Shown here piece after piece: positions 1 to 11,267 of a stretch of 64,000 nt of DNA. Numbering within the stretch: the first letter of the stretch is position 1; each line of letters starts with the position of its first letter. The stretch comes from Candolleomyces eurysporus (lineage: Eukaryota > Basidiomycota > Agaricomycetes > Agaricales > Psathyrellaceae), in assembly GCA_027579435.1 (NCBI GenBank), contig JANBPK010000739.1:124001-188000 (forward strand), read 5' to 3'. Both the position numbers and the translations under genes were made by a program. The notes under the pieces were generated by a model. That model saw nothing but the letters and a program-made list of their open reading frames with translations, was not told where the DNA came from and searched no databases.

Positions 1-474
1 GCGGAGGACTTACACCGAGTTTTCAAGGCAACGGAGGGTCTTTGACGATCAATAATGTTCAAGGAATTGGGGCCGATCAGTGGATCTCGCTCTACTATGC
101 CAATGGTTCGTCCGTTCCAGTACTCACTCACCAGTATTCGAGAATTGAATATTTCCAAAGCTGACTCCACATGGAGGAACACTACAGTCAGGTAAATGCC
201 AAATGTGGTACTAATATCGTGCTGTACTTAATGTCCACAGTGCTAACGGAGGCGCCGCTGTCCGTGTCGACCAACCCAATACCGGAGGTGGTACCGTAGT
301 TCTGTCGGTCCCTGTCAAACTGTTCCTACGAAGCGGCGCGAATTCCCTCACATTCTCCGCCGGACAGAGCAGTACGTCCAATCACCTTATAAACCTGCAA
401 CTAACCCGTTTGCTGACTGGCTGGTAGACTGGGCCGCTGACTTGGATAAGATTGTTGTGTATACTGCAACTTGA
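1..474 (+). CDS. Secreted glycoside hydrolase, C-terminal CBM35-like domain (5' partial)
   Basis: Only the 3' end lies in the window. The reading frame from base 3 gives a beta-sandwich-like sequence with NGGSLTINNVQGIGADQW, then LYYANGS, RNTTVSANGGAAVRV and finally NWAADLDKIVVYTAT before the stop at 472-474. This order (NGGSLT, YYANG, VNGG, W-A-P/A-DLD-I-V) is that of CBM6/CBM35-type carbohydrate-binding modules, which in basidiomycetes often end GH27 alpha-galactosidases and related secreted enzymes. Introns 192-240 and 372-427 are clear and restore the frame (the last joins a|ac to give the Asn of NWAADLD). One more intron lies between about 110 and 165, with borders I could not fix. The catalytic domain is outside the window, so the enzyme family is an inference; the carbohydrate-binding fold is well supported. 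Confidence 0.75.
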
Positions 475-685
475 GTCCAATGTCTTGGCTAGGATGTGAT
501 ATATGTATGTAACAGATGGATATGTACACTACTGAGACGACGGGATATGTGATACAACGAAAGCAAAAGAGAATTAAATAGGTGATGAAATCCGTGTCGC
601 GATAACTTATCTACGTTCTAAAACTGTTCCTGTCATTGCACTTCTAAAGCTCCTTCTAACAGATGATCTACTGTATTCTGAGAGT

Positions 686-2163
686 TCATTGAGCAATCTT
701 TTTCCAACCAGACTTGAGTTGCTATACGGAAAATTGTGAGATGTTGCTCCCTTACTTCAGAGGGCAGGGAAAGACTCACTTCATAAAAGACGAAGAGCAA
801 GATGGTGTTTGGAGCAAGACGAACGAAAGCAGGTGTCCATCCTTTGAAGAGGAAGCTTACGCCTTCTTCTCTAAAAGATTTGGCAAGGATATGGGTGAAA
901 GTAGTGCCCTCCGTCTGTCATGGTGTGAGTGCGCTGTCAATCAAATTATTTTCAGACACCTCACCGAGGCCATGACTCTTGATCTCAGCACATCCGCAGG
1001 GGAACAAACGGCTGTGGACAAGTTAGGAGAAAGAAGATCTTGACACATGCTCGGGGAACGTACTCGTGGCGAAAGTTCCGGCCAGCGTACTTGCGACTAC
1101 GTGCAGAAGAAGATTGTCTTTCAGCTGTACATCGAGGACTGGAATGGGATGTAAGAGTAGTTTTGTCTTGAAGTAGTCGTAGCTGTCAATGCAGAGGTTA
1201 GATAAATGACGAACCGCCGATCCGGACGAGTAGAACGTACGATCCAACTTGAGAGGCCTTTCGGATTTCGGATGTCAGACACACACCGGGCGCGTCGTAT
1301 AGAGCAGAAGGTGCTTACGTTCATCAAGATAGCTCGAAACTGCCAATGGATGAGTTCAGCCGGTCTGGAGAAGACATATTGTCTACGTACAGTATTGGTC
1401 CCGACACCTCGGGTCAATCCCTTGACACCTTCTTCCTTCACAAGACTGACAAGCCCTGCAACGGCATTGGGATAGTTGTAGCGCTTTTCCGGAGGACGAA
1501 TAGAGTCGCTTGTCATTCTGACGAGCAGAACATCTGAGAAACGTTCGTTTGGGAGATGCGATGCAACGTGTGACGTGACGACATACCTGCCGGATTGCCT
1601 GCTATTCCGCCCAATCCTCCAGCGAGACTAGCGGCCAGAAGTGACTGGGGTGTTGTTGCTTTCTTCCCTTTTGATATATATTCCTTCAGCCTCTCGTACG
1701 AACCCAGACGAACGAGGGAGTATGACATTTGCCTCATCAGGGCGGCGGTGAGTCCTGCGTAGAGGCTCTGAGCGCCGGAGCGCTGGATTGAGGTCCGGAT
1801 GACGGTGAGGGTGGACGGACGCTTGGAGCCCCCCGAGTCGGCCAAGGTCTGCATTCGCCTGTCAAGTTTGGGTGAATAATTTGGGCCATACTAGTTGGAC
1901 TGACGGGGCACCAACACCTTGGTGACATCCAATGGATGGGTGCACGACGCGGCCACTAAATGGTAGATTGAGCGCTAGTACTTTGGGAGTGTGTCTACTG
2001 AACTCACTCGAAGCTGCAACACCTGGAAGAGAGGGTGATAATGGGTAAAAACACGAGCCAGAACGCGAGGATGGACATACCGCCCAGCCTAGAAGAAGAG
2101 GAGATCAGCAAAGGACACGATGCCGGTGGAGAAAGGAACTCACCAGAAGGGATATTCGGGCAT
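686..2163 (-). CDS. DIC1: Mitochondrial dicarboxylate carrier
   Basis: Member of the mitochondrial carrier family (SLC25), which exchanges malate or succinate for phosphate across the inner membrane. The spliced protein starts MPEYPFWLGGVAASMAASC and contains the three signature repeats: PLDVTKVRMQ, then a second repeat of the PADVLLVRM type before TSDSIRPPEKRYNYPNA, then CSPADVLRSRVMAS. It ends FVFYEQLKSGWKKIAQ. The PFWLGG start and the order of repeats match dicarboxylate carriers rather than other carriers. At least eight exons were placed by splice sites. Exons 2 (2081-2088, 8 nt) and 3 (2008-2022, 15 nt) are microexons. The C-terminal third is lost in unspliced frames but is recovered by introns starting GTACGT (near 1067), GTGAGG (near 926) and GTGAGT (near 797). 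The gene is head-to-head with the first VIT/VWA gene and convergent with the hydrolase. Confidence 0.9.
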
Positions 2164-2472
2164 GGTGTAGGACTTCAAAGAACCCAGGGGGCGTACCAAG
2201 GACTGCCTCAAGACTGAGCGACTATCTAAGTCTTAAAAACGGCAGGCACATTACTTTGTTCACCTTCCGTCATCGGGATGCCGGGTCGGCGATTATCCGG
2301 CCCTGAAGAGTCCCGGCCATCGACTCTCACTGAGGATCCCATTCAGTAGCCAAATGCCATCATCGCCGTGCACACTTCTGACTGCCTCGTGCCCGCTGTC
2401 TCCCAGAGATGCCTAGGCTCCTTATGAATCCTGTCATCCCTTCTTTTTATCTCTCCCTTCTGCCCCCCGATA
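2164..2472. promoter_or_regulatory. Intergenic region shared by DIC1 and VIT/VWA copy A
   Basis: This 309-bp stretch separates two divergent start codons, so it should carry both promoters. From about 2197 it is part of the duplicated unit and recurs upstream of copy B (5498-5762), including the run GTCTTAAAAACGGCAGGCAC and the CT-rich stretch just before the ATG. The two versions differ by small indels: about 25 bases around 2275-2300 are absent from the second copy. I see no clear TATA box. Confidence 0.5.
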
Positions 2473-5400
2473 ATGGATCACTCTGGCATTCTCTACCATA
2501 GCTATGACAGCGCCAGCGGCTCCTTTACCGCAGCACAAGTCCCACTAGAAGAAGTCAAAGTCAAGGTCTGGATAGCCGATGGTCCGTAAGCGCTCTCAGG
2601 TCGTCTTCGGTAACCCGGTTGGCTGACTCGCCTCTAGTTACCGCCCGCATAACCTTGACCCAGCGGTTCTACAACGCAACTCCCAATCGCACCGGTCGGG
2701 CCAAGTACTGTTTCCCAGTCCCCGCCTCCGCAGCAATATGCGCTTTCCAGTTCAAATCATCCGATGGTCGGATTCTCAGGGGCGAGTGCAAGGAAAAAGA
2801 TCTTGCCCAGGAGCAGTATGAGGCGGCTGTCGCAAGTGGGCAGATGGCAGGACTGCTCGAATATGTGACTGATGATAGTGAGTACAAAATCTGGCGTCCC
2901 CCTGCGATGTATTCATCACCATCTCTAGTTTTTACGATATCAGTCGGCCACATTCCAGCATATACAGTAGTGGAAACGCATCTGGCAGTAAGGCATACGT
3001 AAATTCAATACTGCTACCCACTCACGCCGTCCATTTCAGTACGTTATGACACTCTACACAGGGGACTACATGGATCAAGTGCGCTTCCAGCTCCCATACT
3101 ATGTTGGCCAAAGATACGGTATTCCTCCAGAAGGCCTCGCTTCAGCTATCCAACCGGCCCTTGGCAGAACCCGCGTATCCATTACCGTCGACATTCAGAT
3201 GAGCGGTCGGATTGAAAGCACTCTCAGCCCAAGTCATCCGGAGATTGAGCCCACTCCTTACGACACGCATCTCGGCAGGCCATCCAGGAGACGCACAACC
3301 GTTCGTTATCAATCCAACTCGTATCTGGAACGCGATTTCATTCTATTAATCCGGGCGAAAGACCTGGATAAACCGAGATGTTTTGTCGAAGTACGCAAGG
3401 ACGCTCAACACAGATATCCGGATTCCCTTGCTTTGCAGTTGACGTTGGTCCCAAGGACTAAACTGCCCCCCATCAGGTCCCAGCGGTATCTATTCCTCGT
3501 GGATAGAAGCGGAAGCATGAGCCAGGATTATCGGATCGAAACTGCGAAGAGCACTTTGATTCTTCTCTTGAAGATGATACCGGAGAGCTCCACCTTCAAC
3601 ATTTTTAGCTTTGGTAATGACTGTTTTGCCTGGCGACCTCAGAGCGAACTGTACACAAAGTACACCGTACAGGAAGCCGTAAGTTCCAATTCAACTACTA
3701 GCATATGATGTGGACACTAAACAAGTGAGTAGACGAGCTATGTAGAGGGGTTTGACGCAGAGCTTGGTGGCACTGAAATCAGAAGCGCGTTAGCAAAAGT
3801 TTTCGCCACTTCTCCCCCAGATGTTCCAACCGTGCTTTTTGTCTTGACCGATGGCGAGGTGAATTTATTGATCTTCCCTGCCTTACCGGAACTCATGTAC
3901 CACAGTCGCACGAAATCGACGCCACGAAGCATCTAGTAACGCACTTCGTTCAGACATCAAACGTCCCTCGCCGTGTCTTCACTCTTGGAATTGGAAACGG
4001 TGTTTCCACAGCTATGTGTGAAGGCATTGCGAGAGCCGGAAATGGCGAGTTCCTGCTTGCCACCGACACGGATAGTATTATTCCAAAGTGCGCGAAGCTT
4101 TTCACTGCATCCCGTACACCATTCGTCCGCGGGGTGACACTTGACTGGGGCGTGTCCCATTCAACCAGCCAGGTAGGCAGTCCCCAAGTTACTTTCTCAA
4201 ACCAACCATCCCCGAGAACAGTTGCTACGCGACCACTCCCGCCCGTTCAGCAGACGCCTCACCAGATCGAAGTCATCCATTCTGGAACTAGAATGAACAT
4301 TTTTGCGATTATCACATCGAGACATGCTCGGCCACCGAAACATGTCACATTGTCCGGCATTCTTGACGACGAAACGCAGCAGCCATTCCAATTCAAGGTT
4401 GCAGTGCAACAGATAGCCCTAGTTCAAGCGGAAGACGACATACCACTTATACATACCATGGCCGCATGGAAGCTGATTCAAGAGTACACTGATAACCCGA
4501 GGATTCCATTACCACCCCCAGTTGCCGGGGGGATTGCAACGGATGATGAACTGCGTCAGTCCGTGATTATCCAGCTAGGTGTTCAGTACCAAGTTGCAAG
4601 CCAGCACACGTCCTTTGTCGCGGTCGAAGAGCCGAGGGACACCCGACAAGGCAGGAAGATGAAACAAGGTTTTCTTCACAGACATCCAGACTACGTTGGG
4701 GACGACGTGGACGCTGAAAGCGAGGAAAGCGTGCAAGGCCCGTTGGAAATAGCAGAACGTCAGATGCATGCAGTTTGGAAGGCCATGACCTCTGCCCTCT
4801 CCGCCCTCGCAGGTCTATGGGCAAATGGAAATGAACGGGAAATCGAACCGAACGTCGTTGATCCTGAGGGCTCCGACGAATCCTTCGAATCCATACCAGG
4901 TTCCTTCCCCCGAGGGCTGAATCGTCAGCCTAGTGTCAATTCCTTTGCTGGAACGGACGATGAACCCACCGAGTATGGCAGTCAGGATAGCGAGCGATCG
5001 AGTGTCCGAACTTTCTCGACGTTGAGCTCTTTGAATTCATGGTCAAGCGGCAGTTCCAGCGGTTGGTCCATATACTCGGATGACAGTGATGACGATCCAC
5101 GACCACCTTCCCCGACCTTTCGTCAACGGCCAGTTGACGGGAACAGGACGCCTCGCCAGCGGGACTCGAGGAAGGTAGAGCCGGTGCCACCCAGTGTAGT
5201 CGAGTTGGTCAAACTCCAGGAGTTTGACGGCTCCTTTGGACGAGGGGAGGGGGCGAGGAGAATCGTAGGCGATGCGGCATTTTCAGAATGGAGCAAACTA
5301 TCAGGGCCGGAGAGGGACGTGTGGATGACGGTCTGTTGTGTCGCGTTTTTGCAGAAGCATCTTGGTGATAATCCGGAATTAATGGACAATCTTTTGGTCA

Positions 5401-5497
5401 AGCCACTGGAGTATTTGCGTAGTAAATCTGGCGTAGATATCGATAATTTGTTGGATCGGGCTAGTAGAATAGTCCTATAGTACACGTTTGTAGTCGC
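2197..5497. repeat. Tandem duplication, unit 1 (VIT/VWA copy A with its promoter)
   Basis: Direct repeat of about 3.3 kb. Homology to unit 2 begins at CAAGGACTGCCTCA (2197 here, about 5499 in unit 2) and runs to the sequence just after the stop codon (TAGTACAC, about 5480-5490). Order and orientation are the same, and unit 2 starts directly where unit 1 stops. The repeat covers promoter, start codon, all introns and stop, so both copies could be expressed independently. Confidence 0.93.
2473..5480 (+). CDS. VIT and von Willebrand factor A domain protein, copy A
   Basis: The start MDHSGILYHSYDS is followed by a VIT (vault/inter-alpha-trypsin) domain with ARITLTQRFYN, ICAFQFKSSDGRILRGECKE and IFTISVGHIPAYT, then a VWA domain. 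The VWA domain carries the metal-site motif DRSGSM (D-x-S-x-S), a conserved Thr and TDGE. A Ser-rich linker follows, then a C-terminal segment with LVKLQEFDGSF, similar to the C-terminus of VWA5A/PARP4-like proteins. Introns: 2583 to 2637; after the codon for DD (about 2879, GTGAGT); after HLA (about 2990, GTAAGG); after QEA (about 3679, GTAAGT); and after TDGE (about 3859, GTGAAT). The family is intracellular in fungi and probably mediates protein contacts; the exact role is unknown. The start sits in the same context as copy B. Confidence 0.9.
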
Positions 5498-8400
5498 ACA
5501 AGGACTGCCTCACGACTGAGCGACTGTATCAGTCTTAAAAACGGCAGGCACATCACTTTGTTTTGCCTTCCGTCATGCCCTGAAGAATCCCGGCCATCGA
5601 CTCTCGAGAGGGTCCCCAGTAGCCAAATGCCATCATCGCCATGCATCCTTCTGGCCATGCATCCTTCTGACTACCTCGTGCCCGCTGTCTCGCAGAGATG
5701 CACAGGCTCCCTCATGAATCCTGTCATCCCTTCTTTTTATCTTTCCCTTCTGCCCCCCGATAATGGATCACTCTGGTATTCTCTACCATAGCTATGACAG
5801 CGCCAGTGGCTCCTTTACCGCTGCACAAGTCCCACTAGAAGAGGTCAAGGTCAAGGTCTGGATAGCCGATGGTCCGTAAACGCTCTCAGGTCGTCTTCGG
5901 GTCCCCGGTTGGCTGACTCGCCTCTAGTTACAGCCCGCATAACCTTGACCCAGCGGTTCTACAACGCAACTCCCAATCGAACCGGTCGGGCCAAGTACTG
6001 TTTCCCAGTCCCCGACTCTGCCGCAATCTGCGCCTTTCAATTCAAATCATCCGATGGTCGGGTTCTCAGGGGCGAATGCAAGGAGAGGGATCTTGCCCAG
6101 GAGCAGTATGAGGCGGCTGTCGCAAGTGGGCAGATGGCAGGACTGCTCGAATATGTGACTGATGATAGTGAGTACGAAATATGGCGTCCCCCCTGCAATG
6201 TATTCATCACCATCTCCGGGTCTAGTTTTTACAATATCAGTCGGCCAAATTCCAGCCTACACAGTAGTGGAAACGCATTTGGCGGTAAGGGGTTCGTAAA
6301 TTCAACACTGTTACCTACTCACACCTCCATTTCAGTACGTCATGACACTCTCTACAGGCGACTACACGGATCAAGTGTGCTTCCAGCTCCCATACCACGT
6401 TGGCCAAAGATACGGTATTCCTCCAGAGGGACTCCATTCAGCTGTGCAGCCCGCACTTGGAAAAACCCGCGTATCCATTACCGTTGATATTCAGATGAGC
6501 GGTCGGATTGGGGAGATTTCCAGCCCAAGGCATCCGGAGATTGAGCTCACTCCTTATGGCACGCATCTCGGCAGGCCATCCAGGAGACGCACGACCGTCC
6601 GTTATCAATCCAACTCGTATCTGGAACGCGATTTCATTCTATTAATCCGGGCGAAAGACCTGGATAAACCGAGATGTTTTGTCGAAGTACGCAAGGACGC
6701 TCAACACAGATATCCGGATTCCCTTGCTTTGCAGTTGACGTTGGTCCCAAGGACTAAACTGCCCCCTGTCAGGTCCCAGCGGTATCTATTCCTCGTGGAT
6801 AGAAGCAGAAGCATGAGCCTGGATAATCGGATTGAGACTGCGAAGAGCACGTTGATCATTCTCTTGAAGATGATACCAGAGGGCTCCACTTTCAATATCT
6901 TTAGCTTTGGTTACAGTTGTATTAGCTGGCGATCTCGGAGCGAACTGTACTCAGAGTACACCTTACAGGAAGCTGTAAGTCCCGTCTCAGCTACTGGCCT
7001 ATGATGCAGACACTTACCAAGTGAGCAGACAAGCCATGTAGAGGCGTTTGACGCAAACCTTGGCCCGGGCACTGAGATCAGAAGCGCGTTAGCACAAGTT
7101 TTCGCCACTTCCCCCCCNAGATGTTCCAACCGTGCTCTTTGTCTTGACCGATGGCGAGGTAATTTCATTGTCTTTCCCTACCTTACTGGGACTCATATTT
7201 CATAGGCGTACGACATCGACGCCACGAAGCAACTGGTAGCGAACTTCGTTCAGACATCAGACGTCCCCCGCCGTGTCTTCACTCTTGGAATTGGAAACGG
7301 TGTCTCCACAGCTATGTGTGAAGGCATTGCGAGAGCCGGGAATGGCGAGTGCCTGCTTGCCACTGGCACGGAAAGTATACTTCCAAAGTGCGCGAAGCTT
7401 TTCAATGCCTCCCGTACACCATTCGTCCGCGGGGTGACACTTGACTGGGGCGTGTCCCATTCAACCAGCCAGGTAGGCAGTCCTCAAGTTACTTTCTCAA
7501 ATCAACCATCCCCAAGAACAGTTGCTACGGGACCACTCCCGCCCGTTCAGCAGGCGCCTCACGAGGTCAGACCCATCCATTCTGGAACTAGAATGACCAT
7601 TTTTGCGATTATCACATCGAGACATGCTCAGCCACCGAAACACGTCACATTGTCCGGCATTATTGATGACGAAACGCAGCAGCCTTTCCAGTTCAAGGTT
7701 GCGGTGCAACATATGGCCCTAGTTCAAGCGGAGGACGACATACCACTTATACATACCATGGCCGCATGGAAGCTGATTCAAGAGTACACTGAGAACCCGA
7801 GGATTCCATTACCGCCCCCAGTTGCCGGGGGGNATTACAACGGATGATGAACTGCGTCAGTCCGTGATCATCCAGCTAGGTGTTCAGTACCAAGTTGCAA
7901 GCCAGCACACATCCTTTGTCGCGGTCGAAGAGCCGAGGGACATCAGACAAGGCAGGATGATGAAACAAGGTTTTCTTCGCAGACATTCCGAATACGTTGG
8001 GGACGACGTGGACGCTGAAAGCGAGGAAGGCGTGCAAGGTCCGTTGGAGATAGCGGAACATCAGATGCATGCAGCTTGGAAGGCCATGACCTCTGCCCTC
8101 TCCGCCCTTGCAGGTCTATGGGCAAATGGAAATGAGCAGGAAATCGAACAGAACTTCGTCGAGCCTGAGGGCTTCGACGGATCCATACCAGGTTCCTTCC
8201 CCCGAGGGCCGACTCGTCAGCCTAGTGTCAATTCCTTTGCTGGAGCGGACGACGAACCGACCGAGTATGGCAGTCAGGATAGCGAGCGATCGAGTGTCCG
8301 AACTTTCTCGACGTTGAGCTCTTTGAATTCATGGTCAAGCGGCAGTTCCAGCGGTTGGTCCATATACTCGGACGACAGCGATGAAGGTCGACGTCCACCT

Positions 8401-8796
8401 TCCCCGACCTTTCGTCAACGGCCAGTTGACGGGAACAGGACGCCTCGCCAGCGGGACTCGAGGAGGGTAGAACCGGTGCCAACCAGTGTAGTTGAGTTGG
8501 TTAAACTGCAGGGGTTTGACGGCTCCTTTGGACGAGAGGAGGGAACGAGGAGAATCGTAGGCGATGCGGCCTTTTCAGAATGGAGCAAATTATCTGGGTC
8601 GGAGAGGGACGTTTGGATGACGGTCTGTTGTGTCGCGTTTTTGCAGAAGCATCTTGGTGATAATCCGGAATTAATGGACAATCTTTTGGTCAAGCCATTG
8701 GAGTATTTGCGTAGTAAATCTGGCGTAGATATCGATGATTTGTTGGACCGGGCTAGTAGAATAGTCCTATAGTACACAGTTGTTGTAGTCCTGAGT
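5498..8796. repeat. Tandem duplication, unit 2 (VIT/VWA copy B with its promoter)
   Basis: Second copy of the 3.3-kb unit. It begins CAAGGACTGCCTCACGACTGAG and ends after the copy B stop, where homology fades at about 8790 (TACACAGTTGTTGTAGTC against TACACGTTTGTAGTCG). Stretches such as 6603-6770 are almost identical to unit 1, while neighbouring stretches carry many changes. Its promoter also holds a private direct repeat, CATGCATCCTTCTG twice, at about 5640-5671. Confidence 0.93.
5763..8772 (+). CDS. VIT and von Willebrand factor A domain protein, copy B
   Basis: Paralogue of the gene at 2473-5480 with the same start, intron positions, domain order and C-terminus. Two Ns (7118 after seven C, 7833 after six G) seem to break the frame. 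Against copy A each N is a surplus base, and without it the reading is continuous (TSPPDVPT and PVAGGIT), so I treat the gene as intact. Differences from copy A include a one-codon insertion in the VWA domain (NLGPGTEI against ELGGTEI), DRSRSM instead of DRSGSM in the metal-site loop, and loss of a few residues in the linker (FDGSIPGS against a longer Ser-rich stretch). The D-x-S-x-S and TDGE residues are kept, so the metal site may still form. Function is unknown, as for copy A. Confidence 0.88.
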
Positions 8797-8962
8797 GGCA
8801 CTCTAATTCGGATAAAATATGGATTTCTTTCGTGGGAAATGTGGGTCCGTGCGAGTCCCCACCGCGCGAGACCACAGCCGCGTGGCCCTCAGTTCCTCTT
8901 CCTTGTACCATCATCACCGCCTACCTCTCTTTCTTCTCTTTCTTTACGACTTCAACTTCAAC

Positions 8963-10999
8963 ATGAGTGCTCAAGACGGTGAAGATCTCATTGATTACGA
9001 GGATGAGCACGACGTCTCCGGCGGCGCAGGCGCTTCGGCGTCTGGTGGTGGTCTGGCAGCTGGTGACGACAAGGACAAGAAAAACTTTTCAGGAATTCAC
9101 GCCACTGGCTTCAGGTAAGATTTGAGATTCTTCAAACTCCCAGCGCCGAATCTAACGCGTCTTTACAGGGATTTCCTGTTAAAACCTGAATTGTTGCGTG
9201 CCATTTCTGATTTGGGTTTCGAGCATCCCTCAGAAGGTTGGTCCAACCCTTCGTCTCAAACGCGTCAAAGGATTAACATTTTATCAGTGCAACAGGAATG
9301 TATTCCTCAGGCAGTCCTGGGGATGGACGTTCTCTGTCAAGCCAAATCTGGTCACGGAAAAACTGCCGTTTTCGTCCTCGCGACGTTGCAGCAACTTGAG
9401 CCTGTCAACGGCGAAGTGTCGGTGCTCGTTCTGTGCCACACTCGTGAATTGGCATTCCAAATTAAGAACGAGTACACTCGCTTTGCCAAGTACATGCCCG
9501 ACGTCCGTGTTAGCACATTCTATGGAGGCACGCCCGTCGCCAAAGATGCCGAAATCCTCAAAGACAAGGCCAAATGCCCCCACATCGTCGTCGCTACCCC
9601 CGGTCGATTGAACGCCCTCGCTAGAGACAAGATCCTGGACGCCAAAAACGTGAAACATTTCGTCCTGGACGAGTGTGACAAGATGCTCGAACAACTCGGT
9701 TAGTCTTGCGAATTGGGCCTTTAAAGTTATTGTTTCGTTGGCGGCTGGTGGTCACCTTCCCGATTCTCGAGGGTCCACTTTCGGCGTGGTAACCCCTTTC
9801 AAAATGCGCCACACGCGGGCATCAGTTATCGGAGAGGGAATGGGATTTCTTGCTGGGTTGGGAGAGACTGCTTTCCTCAAGAACAATCCCCGTTGCTTGG
9901 AAGTGCGCGGTGTGGACGAACGAGGATTCACCTTTCGAATGACAACTTTTGGTGACTGGTTCAGCATACGACTTCTCTCCTGGATTTCATCTTTTTGTGT
10001 TCTGCGTCTCCATTTTCCTGCATTACGCTTCGACAACGTAATCTAACGCCCGGACCACCCGTATACTAGACATGCGACGAGACGTTCAAGAAATCTTCCG
10101 ATCGACACCTCACCACAAGCAAGTTATGATGTTCAGCGCCACTCTCGCGAAGGACATTAGGGCAACGTGCAAGAAGTTTATGGCTAACGTATGTCCTCGC
10201 TACCGTACTTTGAATAACGCTTTACTGATTTTGGGTTCAGCCTCTGGAAATTTTCGTCGACGACGAAACCAAGCTCACACTTCACGGTTTACAACAACAT
10301 TACGTCAAAATGGAAGAAGTTGGCAAGAACAGGAAGTTGAACGAGTTGCTAGACAGCCTTGAATTCAACCAGGTACTTGGGTTTGACTGTATACTGCCCA
10401 GTCAACGCTAAAGTCAGTTCTAGGTTGTCATCTTCGTCAAATCGGTTGCTCGAGCGATTGAATTGGACAAGTTGTTGGTGTCTTGCAATTTTCCAAGTAT
10501 CAGTATCCACTCCGGCCTCCAGCAGGAGGAACGGTGCGTTTCATTCGGCTTTGATAAAACTCAGTGTTTGCTGACGCCCTTCTAGTATCAAGCGATACAC
10601 CGCGTTTAAGGCATTCGAAAAGCGTATCTTGGTGGCCACTGATATTTTCGGTCGTGGTATCGATGTTGAGCGTGTCAACATCGTCATCAACTATGACTCA
10701 CCTCCTGATGCTGACTCTTACTTGCACCGTGTCGGGTGGGTTGATCATTACTCTGAGAAGTAAATGTAGTCTGACACTCTTGGCGCGCTAGTCGTGCGGG
10801 CCGATTTGGTACGAAAGGTCTCGCTATCACCTTTGTATCCTCCGACAGTGATCAGCAAGTATTGGATGCTATTCAATCTCGGTTCGAGGTCGCTATTCCC
10901 GAACTCCCCGACCATATCGACCCTGCGAGTTACAGTACGTCGCGTTGATGTCTTGCGTACCTCCGTTGCTGACCGTCCGCTTTCACAGTGACCTCGTAG
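8963..10999 (+). CDS. SUB2: ATP-dependent RNA helicase SUB2/UAP56
   Basis: DEAD-box helicase of the spliceosome and of the TREX mRNA export complex. It starts [17 protein letters not shown]. Motifs appear in order: [11 protein letters not shown] (Q motif), AKSGHGKT (Walker A), PGRL, DECD (motif II, diagnostic of SUB2/UAP56), [25 protein letters not shown] and HRVGRAGRFG. The protein ends DPASYMTS, like other SUB2 proteins; the last exon supplies only the end of Met, Thr, Ser and the stop. Most introns are near 50 bases, but one (9699-10069) is 371 bases. An upstream ATG at 8819 is in the leader and gives an unrelated peptide, so 8963 is the better start. Single copy in the window, and looks intact. 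Confidence 0.95.
9699..10069 (+). other. Unusually long intron of SUB2
   Basis: Intron between CAACTCG and ACATGCGACGAGAC, which rejoins QLDMRRDV. It starts GTTAGT and ends GTATACTAG, with a CTAAC branch site at about 10043-10047. At 371 bases it is roughly seven times the usual length here. UAP56 introns host box C/D snoRNAs in mammals, but I find no clear RUGAUGA plus CUGA pair in this one. Its content is unexplained. Confidence 0.8.
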
Positions 11000-11267
11000 A
11001 GTAACTTGTACATCTTTCTCCTTTGTAATCTGTACTTTGGGTAGCAATGTGGTAGCAATGAACATCTGAAATTTGGCTGGTTACAAAGGGAAATTCTGAC
11101 GTCACGTATTGCGTCGGGCTCTGATTCTGGGCAGTTAGGCGACGCAGGTGCAAATAACCCTGCTTCTGGCCTCTCACACACTTGCGCAAATAAGCTTGTC
11201 GTCTTCGCCGTGGCAAACAGCTTTCGCCCGTAACGGTTAATCCACCTGGCAGCTAGCTTGGACGCTG

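Noticed and set aside
714..1043. 109-codon plus-strand frame
   Set aside because: It lies antisense to the last exons of the dicarboxylate carrier, whose protein is clearly conserved, and shows no family likeness.
1023..1247. Dicarboxylate carrier as a truncated pseudogene
   Set aside because: The apparent loss of the C-terminal third vanishes once introns with GTACGT and GTGAGG donors are removed; all three carrier repeats are present.
7080..7850. VIT/VWA copy B as a frameshifted pseudogene
   Set aside because: Both apparent frameshifts coincide with Ns that are surplus relative to copy A; the frame is otherwise open with conserved splice sites.
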